This document shows positions 46,180 through 58,275 of a DNA stretch of 64,000 bases, in pieces (position 1 is the first letter of the stretch; every line of letters starts with the position of its first letter). This stretch comes from Notolepis coatsorum (lineage: Eukaryota > Chordata > Actinopteri > Aulopiformes > Paralepididae), in contig OZ020585.1 of the NCBI GenBank assembly GCA_963971535.1, positions 21,689,958 to 21,753,957 on the forward strand, in the 5' to 3' direction. Under the pieces are notes generated by a model. That model ran no database searches and had not been told where the DNA came from. It saw only the letters and a program-made list of their open reading frames with translations. Made by a program: the position numbers and the translations under genes.

Positions 46180-46495
46180 CTGACAAGATTTTCTTTATGA
46201 TAGCATGTACTGTACAATAATGCTGTATATATATTTATAAATGTTTTTACTGTATATATATATATATCCATATCGGTCTACCTGCATATAATCCTTTTAC
46301 ATATCTGTAGATACTATATCTATATCTATACATATCCATTACCTACTCATACTAGTCACGCTGCTGACCAGTATGACTTATTACCGTACTGTCTTTATAC
46401 CTGAATCACTGTACATATTAATACTACAACTCTGTACACACATACTTGTGCTGTATAATGACAATAAATTAGAATCAAATCGAATCAAATCAGTT
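46180..46495 (+). mobile_element. LINE 3'-tail fragment
   Basis: tgctgtataatgacaataaa followed by attagaatcaaatcgaatcaaatc looks like a CR1/Rex1-type LINE 3' UTR end with a short terminal repeat. An AT dinucleotide tract lies near 46252-46266. Confidence 0.5.
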
Positions 46496-46499
46496 GCAA

Positions 46500-48317
46500 A
46501 TTGCTTTTGTGTTGCCTGTGGATTCTGTGTGCACATGGTCCTGTGGTTGCATGCTCTTATAAGGAGCTGGCGGGGCGTTTATGTATGCAAATTCAGGTGT
46601 ACAAGAATGCACGTTCAATAATCAGTGACATTCCTCATTTCAGGGAGTGCAGCTGAGAACACTTTGGCTGTTTAAGAACACATTTCCACACGTTCATGAA
46701 TCCGGCAGGGAGACACTTAAGAAAATGTGCTGTAAATGGCATTCTAGAAAGCATTTAATTGAATGCAAAATTAGTATACGCCCCGGTGTGCGGGATGACT
46801 CATCAAATTTTTTTTTGTTTCCCAGGAAATAAAATACAATTAAGAATAACTACAAAACGTTTGTCATTGTTTGGACAGATACTGGCATATAAGTGACAAT
46901 CAGTGCAAGACATAATGTGATAAGAGAACATAAACATCTATTTTGATTTCATGGGGCCTTTAACAGCTAATAGCTCCACTACCCATATCATTGGGTTTGA
47001 GTTTAGTCTTTTTAAAGTTAACACTTAATTGAATGTTGATCAAATTGTCCAGTGCCTTCATCACACACTATGTGAACTGTCATTATGCATTGTAATCAGC
47101 CTTTCTGTCAATAGCTTCACAGCCACTATATACAGTAGGCTTTCAGCAAATAACTAGCATTAGCCGGCACATTTTGTCTGTGCTTCAAAGAATGGCAGAT
47201 TCAAAAGTGGCTTACAACAATGCGTACAGTAGATCAGCCTTTGAAAGTGGAAACCTAAATGATGCCCATCTCTCCGCCCACAGATCCCAGAATAGCTGCG
47301 CATCATTCAGATGTAAATGCTAACAGAGACGCACAAAACACAGACGTTAGACAGTAAATTGGCGTGTGTTCGTCACTCATTTTGTGTCTATGGCAGGCGT
47401 GTGAACAAAGATACAGGGATTTTGTCATTCTAATGGTGTGCTTCTGGAACGGCTGTATGAATAGACACACAGATTAGTCACTGTTCTCTAATGTTGGCAA
47501 TGTTGGAAGCTCTAAAACAGGTCTTATGGGAAATGGACCGAAAAGTGTGCTGATCTGACCTGGAGACTGCCTATGACGATTGGGATTGTCACCTCATACA
47601 GACTTGTAATTGACCAAAGTGCATTTGCCTTTTGGCATGTGGTCACTTTGCATCAAAGCAATTGCACCCCCCATGAGGGATCAATGACGTTTTATCGTCT
47701 AGTGCTGTATTGTATTGTATTGTATTGTATAGAGACCTCGAGGGTCGAGTGAAAATTGAGACAGAGGTTCGTGTAAAACTGACAGGAGGAGGAGTAACCT
47801 TATCTCAAGGTTGGGTTGAGCTAATGTAGTCCAACCTGTGTTGTGCATTTGAGCAGATTATGATGATCCACAATGATGTGGGATTAAAACTACAGACAAC
47901 TAATGTACCTTTATGTGTGAATATCTATGGTGGAGAGAGAACCAACCTGAGGACACTGACCAAAGTGCTGGCATGTATGCTGAGGACACAGACCAAAGGG
48001 TTGGTGTGTATACTGGGGTTTCTCATTCCTCTGTTGACAGGAGACCTACAGTGTATGGAGATTCTGTTCTGCCCATTTATCTATCTAATAATACTTTTAT
48101 TTATTGAAAAGCACTATAGACAGGATTTTCACAAACTATTCGAGGGCCAAATACATTGCGTTAGCATTCCACTAGAAAGGAATTCTAAAACCTTTCCGCA
48201 AATAGACAAAGTAGAAAGTTCCCAAAGGTGTTCTCAAATTAAATAATGTGCAAAGTAGCTCACATGGGCTACTGTACTACCGTGATAGCTGTGTTTTATT
48301 TTATGTATTTATTTTAG
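46500..48317. other. Intronic stretch of babam2
   Basis: No exon or element recognised. A short (TGTAT)n repeat lies at 47705-47730. A 128-codon plus frame at 47860-48246 has no family features. Confidence 0.4.
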
Positions 48318-48331
48318 AAATATTATCTAAT

Positions 48332-48808
48332 GGGCGGCTAAGTGGCGCAGTGGGCAAGGCGCTCGCCACTAACGCAGGAGATGCTGGGTTCGAGCCCAGC
48401 TCTCTGTGTTGCTTCCGGCTTGGCTGGTCGTTCATACTAATACAATTGGCAGTATTAGGGGGTGGGAAAGCCGGTGGGTGGGGATCGGACGTTGTGGACA
48501 GCGACTCCTATAGGTCGGTTGGTGTGCCTGTACAGCAGAATCAGGAAGTATCGGGGGCAGCGTGAGCCTCCCACGTGTTACTCCTCGCCGCTGAGAGATC
48601 GCGCTGTACAGGTGAAAAGATGCGACGGCTGCCTCCTCGTGTACCGGAGGGGACACGTGATGCAAGGCTTGGTCCTCACTGTAGCCGACCAGTGGGAGGC
48701 ATGGTCTAACAACGTTCGAGACAGGGGAGGGAAGAATTGGATAATACGAAAAAATTGGGATGGGAGAAAAATAGAAAAAATGGGGAGAAAAAGTAGATAA
48801 AAAAATAA
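48332..48808 (+). mobile_element. tRNA-derived SINE, full length
   Basis: The head has an A box (AGTGGCGCAGTGGGCAAGG) and a B box (GGTTCGAGCCC), as needed for pol III transcription. A body of about 330 bp and a tail with aattgg and gggagaaaa repeats ending A-rich follow. A 14-bp target duplication with one mismatch flanks it (aaatattatctaat at 48318-48331 and aaatatgatctaat at 48809-48822). I cannot name the family. Confidence 0.88.
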
Positions 48809-48822
48809 AAATATGATCTAAT

Positions 48823-49264
48823 TTATTATAAAAAAAAATTTATTGAAAATATTCTACTGTACAAATCCCAGTTTTATTAAACTTTCAGAAAGAGCTTTTG
48901 GATTAATATAAAACCCCCCTTGATGAGTTCCCCTATCAATAGGTACACTGGGAATCGGGACACATCCGGTGTTATTCCTCCTGTCCTGATGGGTGGCGGC
49001 TTAAGGTGGTCCTGGGTGTCTGGCTGTGACTCCATCTTCAACACTCTCTACCATCACACTCCTTGGTGTCATCATGTGGACTAGGCTGCCGGCCACAAAC
49101 CCTTTGAGCGACGTCGCACACTCTATGACATGTTTACTGTATACTGTAAACAAACACACACACACTCATGCTGTACAGTGACAGGGCTGCCTATGACTTA
49201 ATCAACCCGAGAGATTATCCTCTGTGACTCAGGTGGATGGTGACGAAGCTCTGTTTGTTTTCTC

Positions 49265-49332
<68 letters not shown>

Positions 49333-49973
49333 GTTGGTGAGAGTGTATGACAGTGCAGTATCAGCGATAGTGAGAGAGCAGATAAGGAAGAGGCGGTAAG
49401 GAGGCACAAACGCGCCTCATTACAGAACGGAACGATAAGGGGCGCGAGAGAGAGAGTGAGTTTGGTGATTATTTCTAAACAACTATATTTCCATTTTGAT
49501 TGCCTCTATGATTGCCTTTTCCTTGGCCCTGCGGGTTTTCAAAGACGCAGATATGGGTTTGCTTGTCATTTCTGGCCAAACAGTGGCTCCTTCCTTCAAA
49601 CGCGACCGGGCAGGACACCCTCGGCTCATGGCGGCAGGACTCGGGAACCTCGCCGTTAAGAGTCCTGACACACGCCGCTGCCTAAATCCCGTCTCAAACG
49701 TAGAAAGACTCACGTGCCACCGATTCAACGCGCCACTCTCAGCGGTGAGGTCCCTTGATACTTCCTGGTGGGCTAAATGCACAGCAGGTCACAGGGGCGA
49801 TGAGAAACCAAACAGATAGAGATGACGAGGACAGAGGGAACTTAGATCCATAGAATATTTGTGGAGGAAAGAAGCACAGCACACACAGCTCACACTACTA
49901 TACAGTGGAGGTGCTTTTGATCTCCATGAAGGAGGTTCATGTATCCCTTATGACTAACTGCCACGGAGTAAAC
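48823..49973. other. Intronic stretch with a GT microsatellite
   Basis: (GT)n at about 49267-49331. Bases 49480-49830 are GC-balanced and repeat-free, open on both strands for about 100 codons without recognisable domains. Confidence 0.4.
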
Positions 49974-50640
49974 TACATTTTACACTTACATTTACACTTA
50001 CATTTAGCTGATGCTTTTATCCAAAGCGACTCACAAGTTCTGTACAACAAGTCAGCAGGAAGGGTACAACTCTGGCAGCCAAGTAACATTGTTCGTCAAA
50101 CAGCGTTGAACTTGAGTGCTACAGACTTGAGTGCATATTAGCATAGTAGGTAATAATATAGGGCACGGTAAATTCCTTAGTAGCAGAGTGCATAATAGTA
50201 AAAGATAGTACAAACTAAGGTTAGTAGTTTATTTTATATTTCCAGATATTGATTGAAGAAGTGTGTTTTAAGTCAAAGACAGAAAATTGGGCAGGTTTCG
50301 GCTGTCCTGACTGTGTTGGGAAGTTCGTTCCACCATTATGGAGCAAAGACCGAGAATAGCTGGTTTCTCTTTGATGACCCCCCCCCGGAGCTCGGTATGG
50401 AGTGGGTCTCAGGCGGCCAGAAGATGTGGAGCGGAGGTGTCTCCAGGGTGTGTAGTTAGAGACCATTGACCGGAGGTAGGTGGGAGCCGTTCCCTTCGTT
50501 GCACGGTACGCCAGGTCAAGGACCTTGACGCGGATCCAAGTGGAGATGGGAAGGCAGTGCAGCTCTCTGAGAAGTGGGGTAACACGGGCTGACTTTGGTA
50601 GAAATGTGACGCGTTCAGCGTATTGACCTATCCATAGTAT
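49974..50640 (-). mobile_element. L2-clade LINE 3' end
   Basis: On the minus strand: PKSARVTPLLRELHCLPIST, VKVLDLAYRATKGTAPTYLR, then the 3' UTR and the tail GAGTCGCTTTGGATAAAAGC with AAATGT/AAGTGT repeats. It is closest to the 24995-25284 fragment, so these two form one subfamily. Confidence 0.85.
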
Positions 50641-51236
50641 CCAATCAAAACCGTTTCTTCTCCAAGGCGGAGTTTGAGACGGGTCAATTGGGACTCCCTG
50701 CAGGTCCTGTTTACTGCAATGCCTTTCAATCATTTGCAGGAGACAAGACTGAATGGCAAGCATATTCTGCAGATGTATCCACGAAAGACTATGATTAGCC
50801 AATCAGTTGACTAAGATGGGTTTTGGACTGGGGCAACCTTACTAGACATTAATCCAGGGTGTAGGGTGCATTTAACTACTAAGGAGATTAAAGATGGCCC
50901 ACATAGCTCCAACAGCCTGCTACCACTGAAGGAGCACTACCAGTTAATCTGTTCTACACATGAGAGCCAGCGAGGCGATGAGCAGAAGAGGCGAGAGGCA
51001 GAGGAAGCAGCTGATGGGGACGGATGAGATCTGCTCTGATATCTTTAACTATATATAGACCTGCAGTAATTGGTTTGCAGGGGAGGTAGTGAACTTATTT
51101 TTATCAAATTGCCAATTTCTGTGGCAGTAGTCACGTTGCAAAATCTTAAAAAATACCTAATTCAATTTAGATTACATGCTTACACATAATACACACAGAC
51201 AAATACACACCCAGACACTGAGGCAGTCTGAAACAC
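50641..51236. other. Intronic stretch of babam2
   Basis: No exon or repeat recognised. Confidence 0.4.
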
Positions 51237-51268
51237 ACACACACGCACGCACGCGCACGCACGCACGC

Positions 51269-51335
<67 letters not shown>
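51237..51335. repeat. CA/CACG microsatellite
   Basis: (ACGC)-rich start followed by (CA)n of about 70 bp. Confidence 0.95.
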
Positions 51336-51338
<3 letters not shown>

Positions 51339-51985
51339 CTAAAGGCAAATGCAGATACACAAACCATTAGTGTGCCTCAGCCTAAAACTGTCTCTCTCTG
51401 TTGATTTTCCTGGGCTTCTACATCTGGTTTGGGGGTTCTTTCATGCAAGGCAGCAGGCTTTTTGGGGGGGGGGGCAGTGCACAAATCACCTCACCACATG
51501 CATGAAGGCTAACGCATAGACTAGCAGGTGAACGAGAAGTCAAGATGAGAGTGGTTAGGGGAAAAAAGGCTGGTAAAAAATAATAATGCAAAAGATAGTT
51601 TGCAGGTAATATATATATATATATATATATTTTTTTATACTTTATTTAAACTGGGAATATTGGCTGAGCTTGTACACTTGACTCAACACACATCCATACC
51701 TGGGAGCTGCCCAGTACAAACAACAGAGGTGGTATACCGCGCCTACGCAAATCCAGCTCATCTTCGGTGCGGAAAGACTTGGACACGAAAAGAGGGTGAA
51801 AAAGCCTGAGGTCACTACTAGTACTGATGAGGAGTTTGCTGTATCTAATCTCACCTCTCTCTGCACAGGTGCACGTTATTTTCATGGTGAACATGGAATA
51901 CAGTGCTAGTAATGATCTCAGCGTCATCACCGCTTTTTGAGTTTCCAGTTCCCGGTTCATTCCTCAAACCACCCACTATGCCTAC
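51336..51985. other. Intronic stretch of babam2
   Basis: No exon recognised. A G run lies at 51465-51474 and an AT tract followed by a T run at 51610-51638. Confidence 0.4.
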
Positions 51986-52520
51986 AGTCCGACACTGTTG
52001 GCCACTGAATGGCTCCACTGGGACCGCTGGGGGTTATGCGCCTTGCTCAAGGGCACCTCAGCGGTTGTTATTGGAAGAAGGGAGTGTGCTACTTATTCAC
52101 TGGAATGGAACATGAACAGGACCAGGGATGGAACATGAACATATATTGTTTGTTTACTCCTTACTCAGTCAATAAGACCACGTCCATGGATATTTCTAAA
52201 AACTATATATATAGATTTCTTCTATATAAATTATTTTCACTCCTCCGTTTTCCCTATCAGTCTAATAGCCCAGGACCCTCATTGGTCAGCTCTCTATCAG
52301 TCTATTAGCCCAGGACCCTCATTGGTCAGCTCTCCATCAGCCTACTAAAAAGAGCGTACCACGGGCACGGGGGGGGGGGGGGGCGGGGGTTCAGGCACGG
52401 CAGATATCTTGCTAGGACACTTCGACAGAGATGGCCACACAGATGGCCGTTGTTGGGGATTGAACCTGTGACCTTGGAGAAGTCTCTCCATCCGCCTGGC
52501 CACCTGGACAACCTGCCACC
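51986..52520. repeat. Fragments of low-copy-looking fish repeats and a local duplication
   Basis: Bases 52030-52085 (gccttgctcaagggcacctc) match a phrase found in many fish repeats; a related piece is at 62102-62125. Bases 52250-52345 are an approximately 42-bp tandem duplication (agcccaggaccctcattggt twice). A G run of 15 lies at about 52369-52383. Confidence 0.5.
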
Positions 52521-53604
52521 GGAAATCCTTTAAACAACATATGCAGTATATCATTAGAGAACAAATGGCCACCGAACAAGGACTACGAGAGGAATCGGAA
52601 TCAAGGAAACAAGCCTCCAGTGGAACACAAGCCTTTAACTTCTCTGAATCAATAGTTTGCACAGAAAACAGCAGCAGATATGGAGGGAGTAGTCCTCAAC
52701 ATCAAAGGGAGGTGCCGTGGCTACAGTCTGTGTACTGGTAAAAAGAAAAAGAAAAAAGAAACGTGGGAGTCACTTGACTTTACCCCCCCCACGCTTTTCT
52801 TTTCCCCCGCCCGTAGCCAGAAAACATATTGTTTGAAGATGGAGGCAAAAAAAAGTAATACAGATAGGGAGAGAGAGAAAAAGAAAGCGAGGGAGAGGTA
52901 GAGGTAGAGAGAACAGCAGCAGAGGTACCGTATACCATTGTGGATTGGGGATGGGGGGGGGGGGGGGGCTTACAGGAAACTTAGATTGTTAGGAGCGGGC
53001 TGCTGAAGGGACTGGGAGTGAGAGAGAGAAGTGAGATATCAAACAGCCTGGGAGTGATGGCGAAGAGAAGAGAGGAGGGGGGTGCCTGGAGTGGAGAGGT
53101 GGAGGAGGAAGGAAGAAGGGAGAGTGAGAGAGAGAGAGGAAAGCCCCCTGTGAGTTATCCATGTTTTCTGGTCACGCTTTTCTTGTCGGGGAGAGGAGAG
53201 GAGAGGAGAGGAGAGGAGAGGAGAGGAGAGGAGAGGAGAGGAGAGGAGAGGAGAGGAGAGGGGAGGGGAGGGGAGGGGAGGGGAGGGGAGGGGAGGGGAG
53301 GGGAGGGGAGGAGAGGAGAGGAGAGGATAGGGGAGGGGAAGGGAGGGGAGGATAGGAGAGGAGGGGAGGAGAGGAGAGGAGCGACCTTGCCGGATGCAGC
53401 AGCAGCATCAGTGCTTCTCTCCCTTTCAAGTCCCACTCACTCATCTACACTCCTCCTTTGAGGATCAGCTGAGCGAGAGAGAGAGAGAGAGAGAGAGGGG
53501 TAGAGCGAGAGAGAGAATAAAAGACAGATGCAGAAAGTGGAAAAAGGCAATGCGAAGGTTGAAACTTAACGAGAGTAGACAGAACTACAGTACGTAGAGT
53601 TGAA
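52521..53604. repeat. GA/GGA-rich region with a (GAGAG)n array
   Basis: A perfect (GGAGA)n then (GGGGA)n array at 53191-53385, shorter GA tracts at 52867-52905, 53123-53136 and 53475-53512, and a G run at 52951-52968. No exon recognised. Confidence 0.85.
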
Positions 53605-53735
53605 CATAAAAAAAGATAAAACACTGGCAGACTGACAATAGGTGATGTTAAAATACTGGCAGACTGACAATAGGTGATGTTAAAATACTGGCAGACTGAC
53701 AATAGGGGATGTTAAAACACTGACAGACACCACTT
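53605..53735. repeat. 32-bp tandem repeat, three to four copies
   Basis: Units of aaaatactggcagactgaca plus ataggtgatgtt. Confidence 0.85.
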
Positions 53736-53776
53736 TAAAGGGGAACACTGAAGTGTTATTTCCATAGCCTAGGAAC

Positions 53777-53968
53777 GTTTACATTTACATTTACATTTAG
53801 TCATTTAGCTGACGCTTTTATCCAAAGCGACTTACAAGTTCTGTACGACAAGCCATCAGGAAGAGCACAACTCTATCAGCTGAGTAACAATGTTCATCAA
53901 AGTGTTGAGTGCTACAGTGTAGGTTAGTTTATTAGGACAAGTGCATGACAGTATGGTTAGTTAGGGTT

Positions 53969-54009
<41 letters not shown>

Positions 54010-54316
54010 CAGATAATGGTTGAAGAAGTGAGTCTTTAGTCGACGGCGAAAGATTGGACGTGTTTCGGCTGTCCTAACTGGGGTGGGTAGTTCATTCCAC
54101 CATTGTGGGGCAAGGACTGAGAATAGGCGACTTCTCTTTGATGACCCTCCCGGAGCTTGGATAGGAGTAGGTCTGAGGCGGCCAGAAGATGCAGAGCGTA
54201 GGGGTCTTGAGGGTGTGTAGTTAGAGACCATTGACCGGAGGTAGGCGGGAGCAGTTCCCTTTGCCGCACGGTATGCTAGGTCAAGGGCCTTGAAGCGGAT
54301 TCGTGCAGCAATGGTT
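53777..54316 (-). mobile_element. L2-clade LINE 3' end
   Basis: On the minus strand: MVSNYTPSRPLRSASSGRLR, LFSVLAPQWWNELPTPV, FRRRLKTHFFNHYLN and a stop, then a 3' UTR of about 230 bp starting with a poly-A run (plus T run 53973-54005), the stem-loop tail and AAATGT repeats. Very similar to the copies at 42540 and 35127. Confidence 0.88.
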
Positions 54317-54719
54317 TAATCAGGTGAACATTAGGAAAAGTATAGATAATGATCTATTTTTCACCAGTAGAGAGATGAGAAATCTTTCCATCCGTTCTGA
54401 TGTGACACATAGCTCTTGGCGTCCCATTTTAGTATTGGGGAAATTCTCCTGATACTGATAACCTACTTTTAGCCTGGACCAATATCCCATACCAGGGCCC
54501 CGTTCCCCGTACCTGGATAACTGAGTTAGCCGGATAACTTTCGGTCAAGTCTGACTTAAGCCGGACCTTCCTGTTCCCCGAAGCTGGATTGTCTAAATCA
54601 CCATGACAACAGATCAAAAAGTTTGAGCCTGGTCGAGAGCAGGGTTTAAGTTCAAGTTAGCCGGATGAACCATCGCCACGCCCCCGCAAAGAAATGACAG
54701 CCCGTTTCCTGAAATTATT

Positions 54720-55175
54720 CCCACAGTCTACGATCTGCATTATACCATTCTGAATTACGTTTTTGTGCTCCATTCTTCCAGAGGGGGCTTTTGAAATGTA
54801 AAATAGACCCAAAATGCTGATACTAAATTCACTTTGTCCTAAATAATNNNNNNNNNNNNNNNNNNNNNNNNNNNNNNNNNNNNNNNNNNNNNNNNNNNNN
54901 NNNNNNNNNNNNNNNNNNNNNNNNNNNNNNNNNNNNNNNNNNNNNNNNNNNNNNNNNNNNNNNNNNNNNNNNNNNNNNNNNNNNNNNNNNNNNNNNNNNN
55001 NNNNNNNNNNNNNNNNNNNNNNNNNNNNNNNNNNNNNNNNNNNNNNNCCCACAGTCTACGATCTGCATTATACCATTCTGAATTACGTTTTTGTGCTCCA
55101 TTCTTCCAGAGGGGGCTTTTGAAATGTAAAATAGACCCAAAATGCTGATACTAAATTCACTTTGTCCTAAATAAT
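54720..55175. repeat. Exact 128-bp duplication on both sides of the gap
   Basis: 54720-54847 and 55048-55175 are identical (cccacagtctacgatctgca ... cctaaataat). Such a mirror at a fixed-size gap usually means overlapping contig ends were not merged. Confidence 0.9.
54848..55047. other. Assembly gap (200 N)
   Basis: Exactly 200 Ns, a conventional placeholder length. The flanking 128-bp duplication suggests the true gap may be zero or negative. Confidence 0.98.
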
Positions 55176-55614
55176 GCACGTTATATACCGTGGCGCTCGC
55201 TCGGTGCGATGTACACATTATGTGGTTATTTTAACAACGCGCAGCATTGCAAATGTGAATCCCGCGGGGATATCCTTAATGATTGAAACCTATCGCTCGT
55301 TTGGCTCTGATTCCTTTCATATTCTCCGCTGTGGATGAGGAGCGACTAGCGAGGAAGGAGAGGAGCGCCTGGATTTTGTTTCATTCAAGCATAAAATTGA
55401 AGTGTCTATGCGTGGAGTGTGGATTTTGTGTGATATTGTAACTGGGATTAAGATGTCTGATGAGATGCGGTTTGACGGATTTGAGAAATTGAATGAGCCG
55501 TTGACGTCACATTAATGAATGAGAATAAAGAGATGAAACTTCATTCAAAATAAAGAATATTCTAAACACGGGTCTCTCGTTCATTAATGTATAAACAATG
55601 AATTTATCCCATCT

Positions 55615-55683
55615 GGCACAGTGGCGCAGCGGTAGTGCTCAATCCTGGCAACCCGGCGACCGGTGTTCGAAACCCCGTGTTTC
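55615..55683 (+). other. tRNA-like segment, degenerate
   Basis: It has an A-box-like tggcgcagcggtag and a B-box-like ggtgttcgaaacccc with a possible T stem, but no convincing anticodon stem. Probably a SINE head relic inside the inverted-repeat element. Confidence 0.35.
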
Positions 55684-55837
55684 CAATATAATTTTTTGGA
55701 ATATAATATTAATGATTATACGCAGAAGTAGCCTAGTTTTAAGTTAAAATATTATAAATCTACATGCATTGAGGATGTCATTCTTTATATAGCTCTCAAC
55801 GTGCACCAAATTACATTGCAAAGAGAAGGAAAAGACT

Positions 55838-55906
55838 AGGTTTCGAACCCCGGTCGTCTGCGTGAAAGTCAAAAGAAGAACCCGTTACACCACAGTGGAG
55901 ATAAGT
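55838..55906 (-). other. tRNA-like segment, Glu-like, degenerate
   Basis: On the minus strand gtggtgtaacgggttc (A box), ttgactttcacgcaga (similar to a tRNA-Glu anticodon arm) and cggggttcgaaacc (B box). The acceptor stem does not pair well. It faces away from the similar segment at 55615. Confidence 0.35.
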
Positions 55907-56384
55907 AAAAGATCGACCATACATCAATCAATGGGTAAGAGAGCCGTATCGTTATTCTGTATAACAGTTTAACTAATTATTTTCGCTAGCAAGATCTCAT
56001 TTGATTATTCAATCCAGCAGGCAAGTTTAAAGGAATATAATCTGAGTGATTGAGGTAATGAGGGACTTAAAATTAGCCTATAGATAACGCATTTAACTTG
56101 TCGGCGAGGCGATTGAGCCGTACTGCAATATGTTAATAAAGTTTTAAATCAATTAATCAATCAATGCCGCTAGAGAATCAGGATCTCTGCTATCGATACG
56201 TGCTGGCTTTTCAACTGAAGCGGCCGCGCGCACTTATCCTGGGTCTCAAGTCTGGTTTGAGTTAACGAGACTGAATCCACCTTCGAGGAACAGGAAAATC
56301 CCGGCTTCAAACATCGGGTTAACTGAATCTGGATAATGTGACTCTTGATCGACTTAGTTGAACCAGGTACGGGGAATAGGGCCC

Positions 56385-56428
56385 AGTGTACGTGGCTGTG
56401 CATCCTTCACAGAAGAGGGAGAGAGAGG

Positions 56429-56472
<44 letters not shown>

Positions 56473-57545
56473 GACAGACAGACAGATAGAGATAGATAGA
56501 TATACAGATAGATGGATCGTTTTAGATATAGGTGGTTCTGTGATGTTGTTGACATTGTTGTTCTTATTGACATTGCTATTGTTGATGTTGACGATGTCGT
56601 CCACCTTGTTGTTGTGACGCAGCACGTAGACATCTGTAGAGTTTGTGTCCGTCTAACTGTACGGCATGTAGACCGTCGTTTACGTAACGCAAGGTCCGAC
56701 TCCCGCCAGTCTTTCTACCGTGCGAGTCAGTCTGCGATGGGACACTTTGTGGCGGCGGGATGTGTCTGTCCAGTTCCTCGTGCCACTCACTGTACCGACA
56801 GACCTGGACTATCCAAGACTACAAGACTAACCGGGGTCAGCGGGGGCGACGTGTGGGCTAACTCTCTGAGAAACAGATAGAAGGGTCTCCATAAACACAC
56901 ACACACACACACACATTAAGTAGTCTACACAGTACACATGGACAAGCCCCAATATGTACAGCACATACAGTACATCCGACGCACTCGAGCACAAACGCAC
57001 ACATACACACACAGCGGTATAGACGAAGACATAAATTGTTTGCCCTGGGTTATGAATTAACGCACTCCCACACAGCCTGACAAAGAGGCATGTCGTATAG
57101 CGGCGCTATTATGCACGCATGCATAGCCTTGATACGCTTACTGTATCTGCAAATATCTCAGGACAAAAACACATCGAAGAGGGAGAAAAGGGGTTGAATT
57201 GGAGCGCCGTGGTTCAGTTTCTGTCGTTTTTGCTCTGCTCCTTCAAGGGCTTAGAGATAGACGAGGCAGATTCGCTCTATAGCCTCCTCTTCTCCTCCTC
57301 CGGCCCCCCGTGGCACTGACCCCACCCTCACCACTTCCCTGCTCTGATCTGCTCTCCTGCCCGTAGCCTCCTTCTGTCCGTTTCCCTCATGCAAAAACTG
57401 GCAGAGGAGAGGAGAGCCCCCCCCCCCCCCCCCCCCCCCCGAAACACACAACACAGCAGTCTGTCTGTGGTTTGGTCCAGAGCTGGGGCAAGGTCAATCA
57501 CATACAAACTCACAAGGACACACATGCATGCTAGCACTCAAACTC

Positions 57546-57576
<31 letters not shown>

Positions 57577-57734
57577 CACACACAAACACACACAGCCACA
57601 CAACAGACAAGCATATGTTGCCAGCAGCCATAAACACACACTGGCACAAGCACGCACGTGTGCGTGTGTGTGTTTGTCAGGATACACGTTTACTTTTCTT
57701 TCTCTTTTGATGACACTGAATCACCACTGAGCCA
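56385..57734. other. Intronic stretch with GA, CA and C-run repeats
   Basis: GA repeat at 56410-56475, short CA tracts near 56897-56915 and 57005-57015, C run at 57418-57440 (about 23 C), CT/CA at 57543-57595. No exon recognised. Confidence 0.5.
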
Positions 57735-58275
57735 CACATACAGATCACCAGAGAGTTAGTACAGTGTCAGATCACGAGAGAGTTAGTACAGTGTCAGATC
57801 ACTAGAGGAGTTAGTACAGTGTCAGATCACCAGAGTTAGTACAGTGTCAGATCACTAGAGTTAGTACAGTGTCAGAGCACTAGAGAGTTAGTACAGTGTC
57901 AGCTCACCAGAGAGTTAGTACAGTGTCAGATCAACAGAGAGTTAGTACAGTGTCAGATCACTAGAGGAGTTAGTACAGTGTTAGATCACTAGAGGAGTTA
58001 GTACAGTGTCAGATCAACAGAGAGTTAGTACAGTGTCAGATCAACAGAGAGTTAGTACAGTGTCAGATCAACAGAGAGTTAGTACAGTGTCAGATCAACA
58101 GAGAGTTAGTACAGTGTCAGATCAACAGAGAGTTAGTACAGTGTCAGATCAACAGAGAGTTAGTACAGTGTCAGATCAACAGAGAGTTAGTACAGTGTCA
58201 GATCACCAGAGAGTTAGTACAGTGTCAGATCTCCAGAGAGTTAGTACAGTGTCATGTCAGATCACCAGAGGGGTA
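57735..58275. repeat. Minisatellite, 27-bp unit, about 20 copies
   Basis: The unit is agagagttagtacagtgtc plus agatcaac. Left units vary (cac/cta/gagg), while about eight central units (about 58005-58205) are identical, indicating recent expansion there. The nine-residue repeated frame DQQRVSTVS is a by-product. Confidence 0.95.

Larger units (their letters stand above)
54495..56384. mobile_element. DNA element with long imperfect terminal inverted repeats
   Basis: The left end is GGGCCCCGTTCCCCGTACCTGG. The right end on the reverse strand is GGGCCCTATTCCCCGTACCTGG. The similarity extends patchily inward for about 100 bp (cctgttccccgaagctggatt against cctgttcctcgaaggtggatt). I found no clear target duplication or transposase, so the superfamily is open (PIF/Harbinger-like by its ends). 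The annotated length is inflated by the gap and the duplicated flank inside it. Confidence 0.65.

Noticed and set aside
49483-49819. Opposed frames of about 100 codons
   Set aside because: No family features and both strands open equally; treated as chance.
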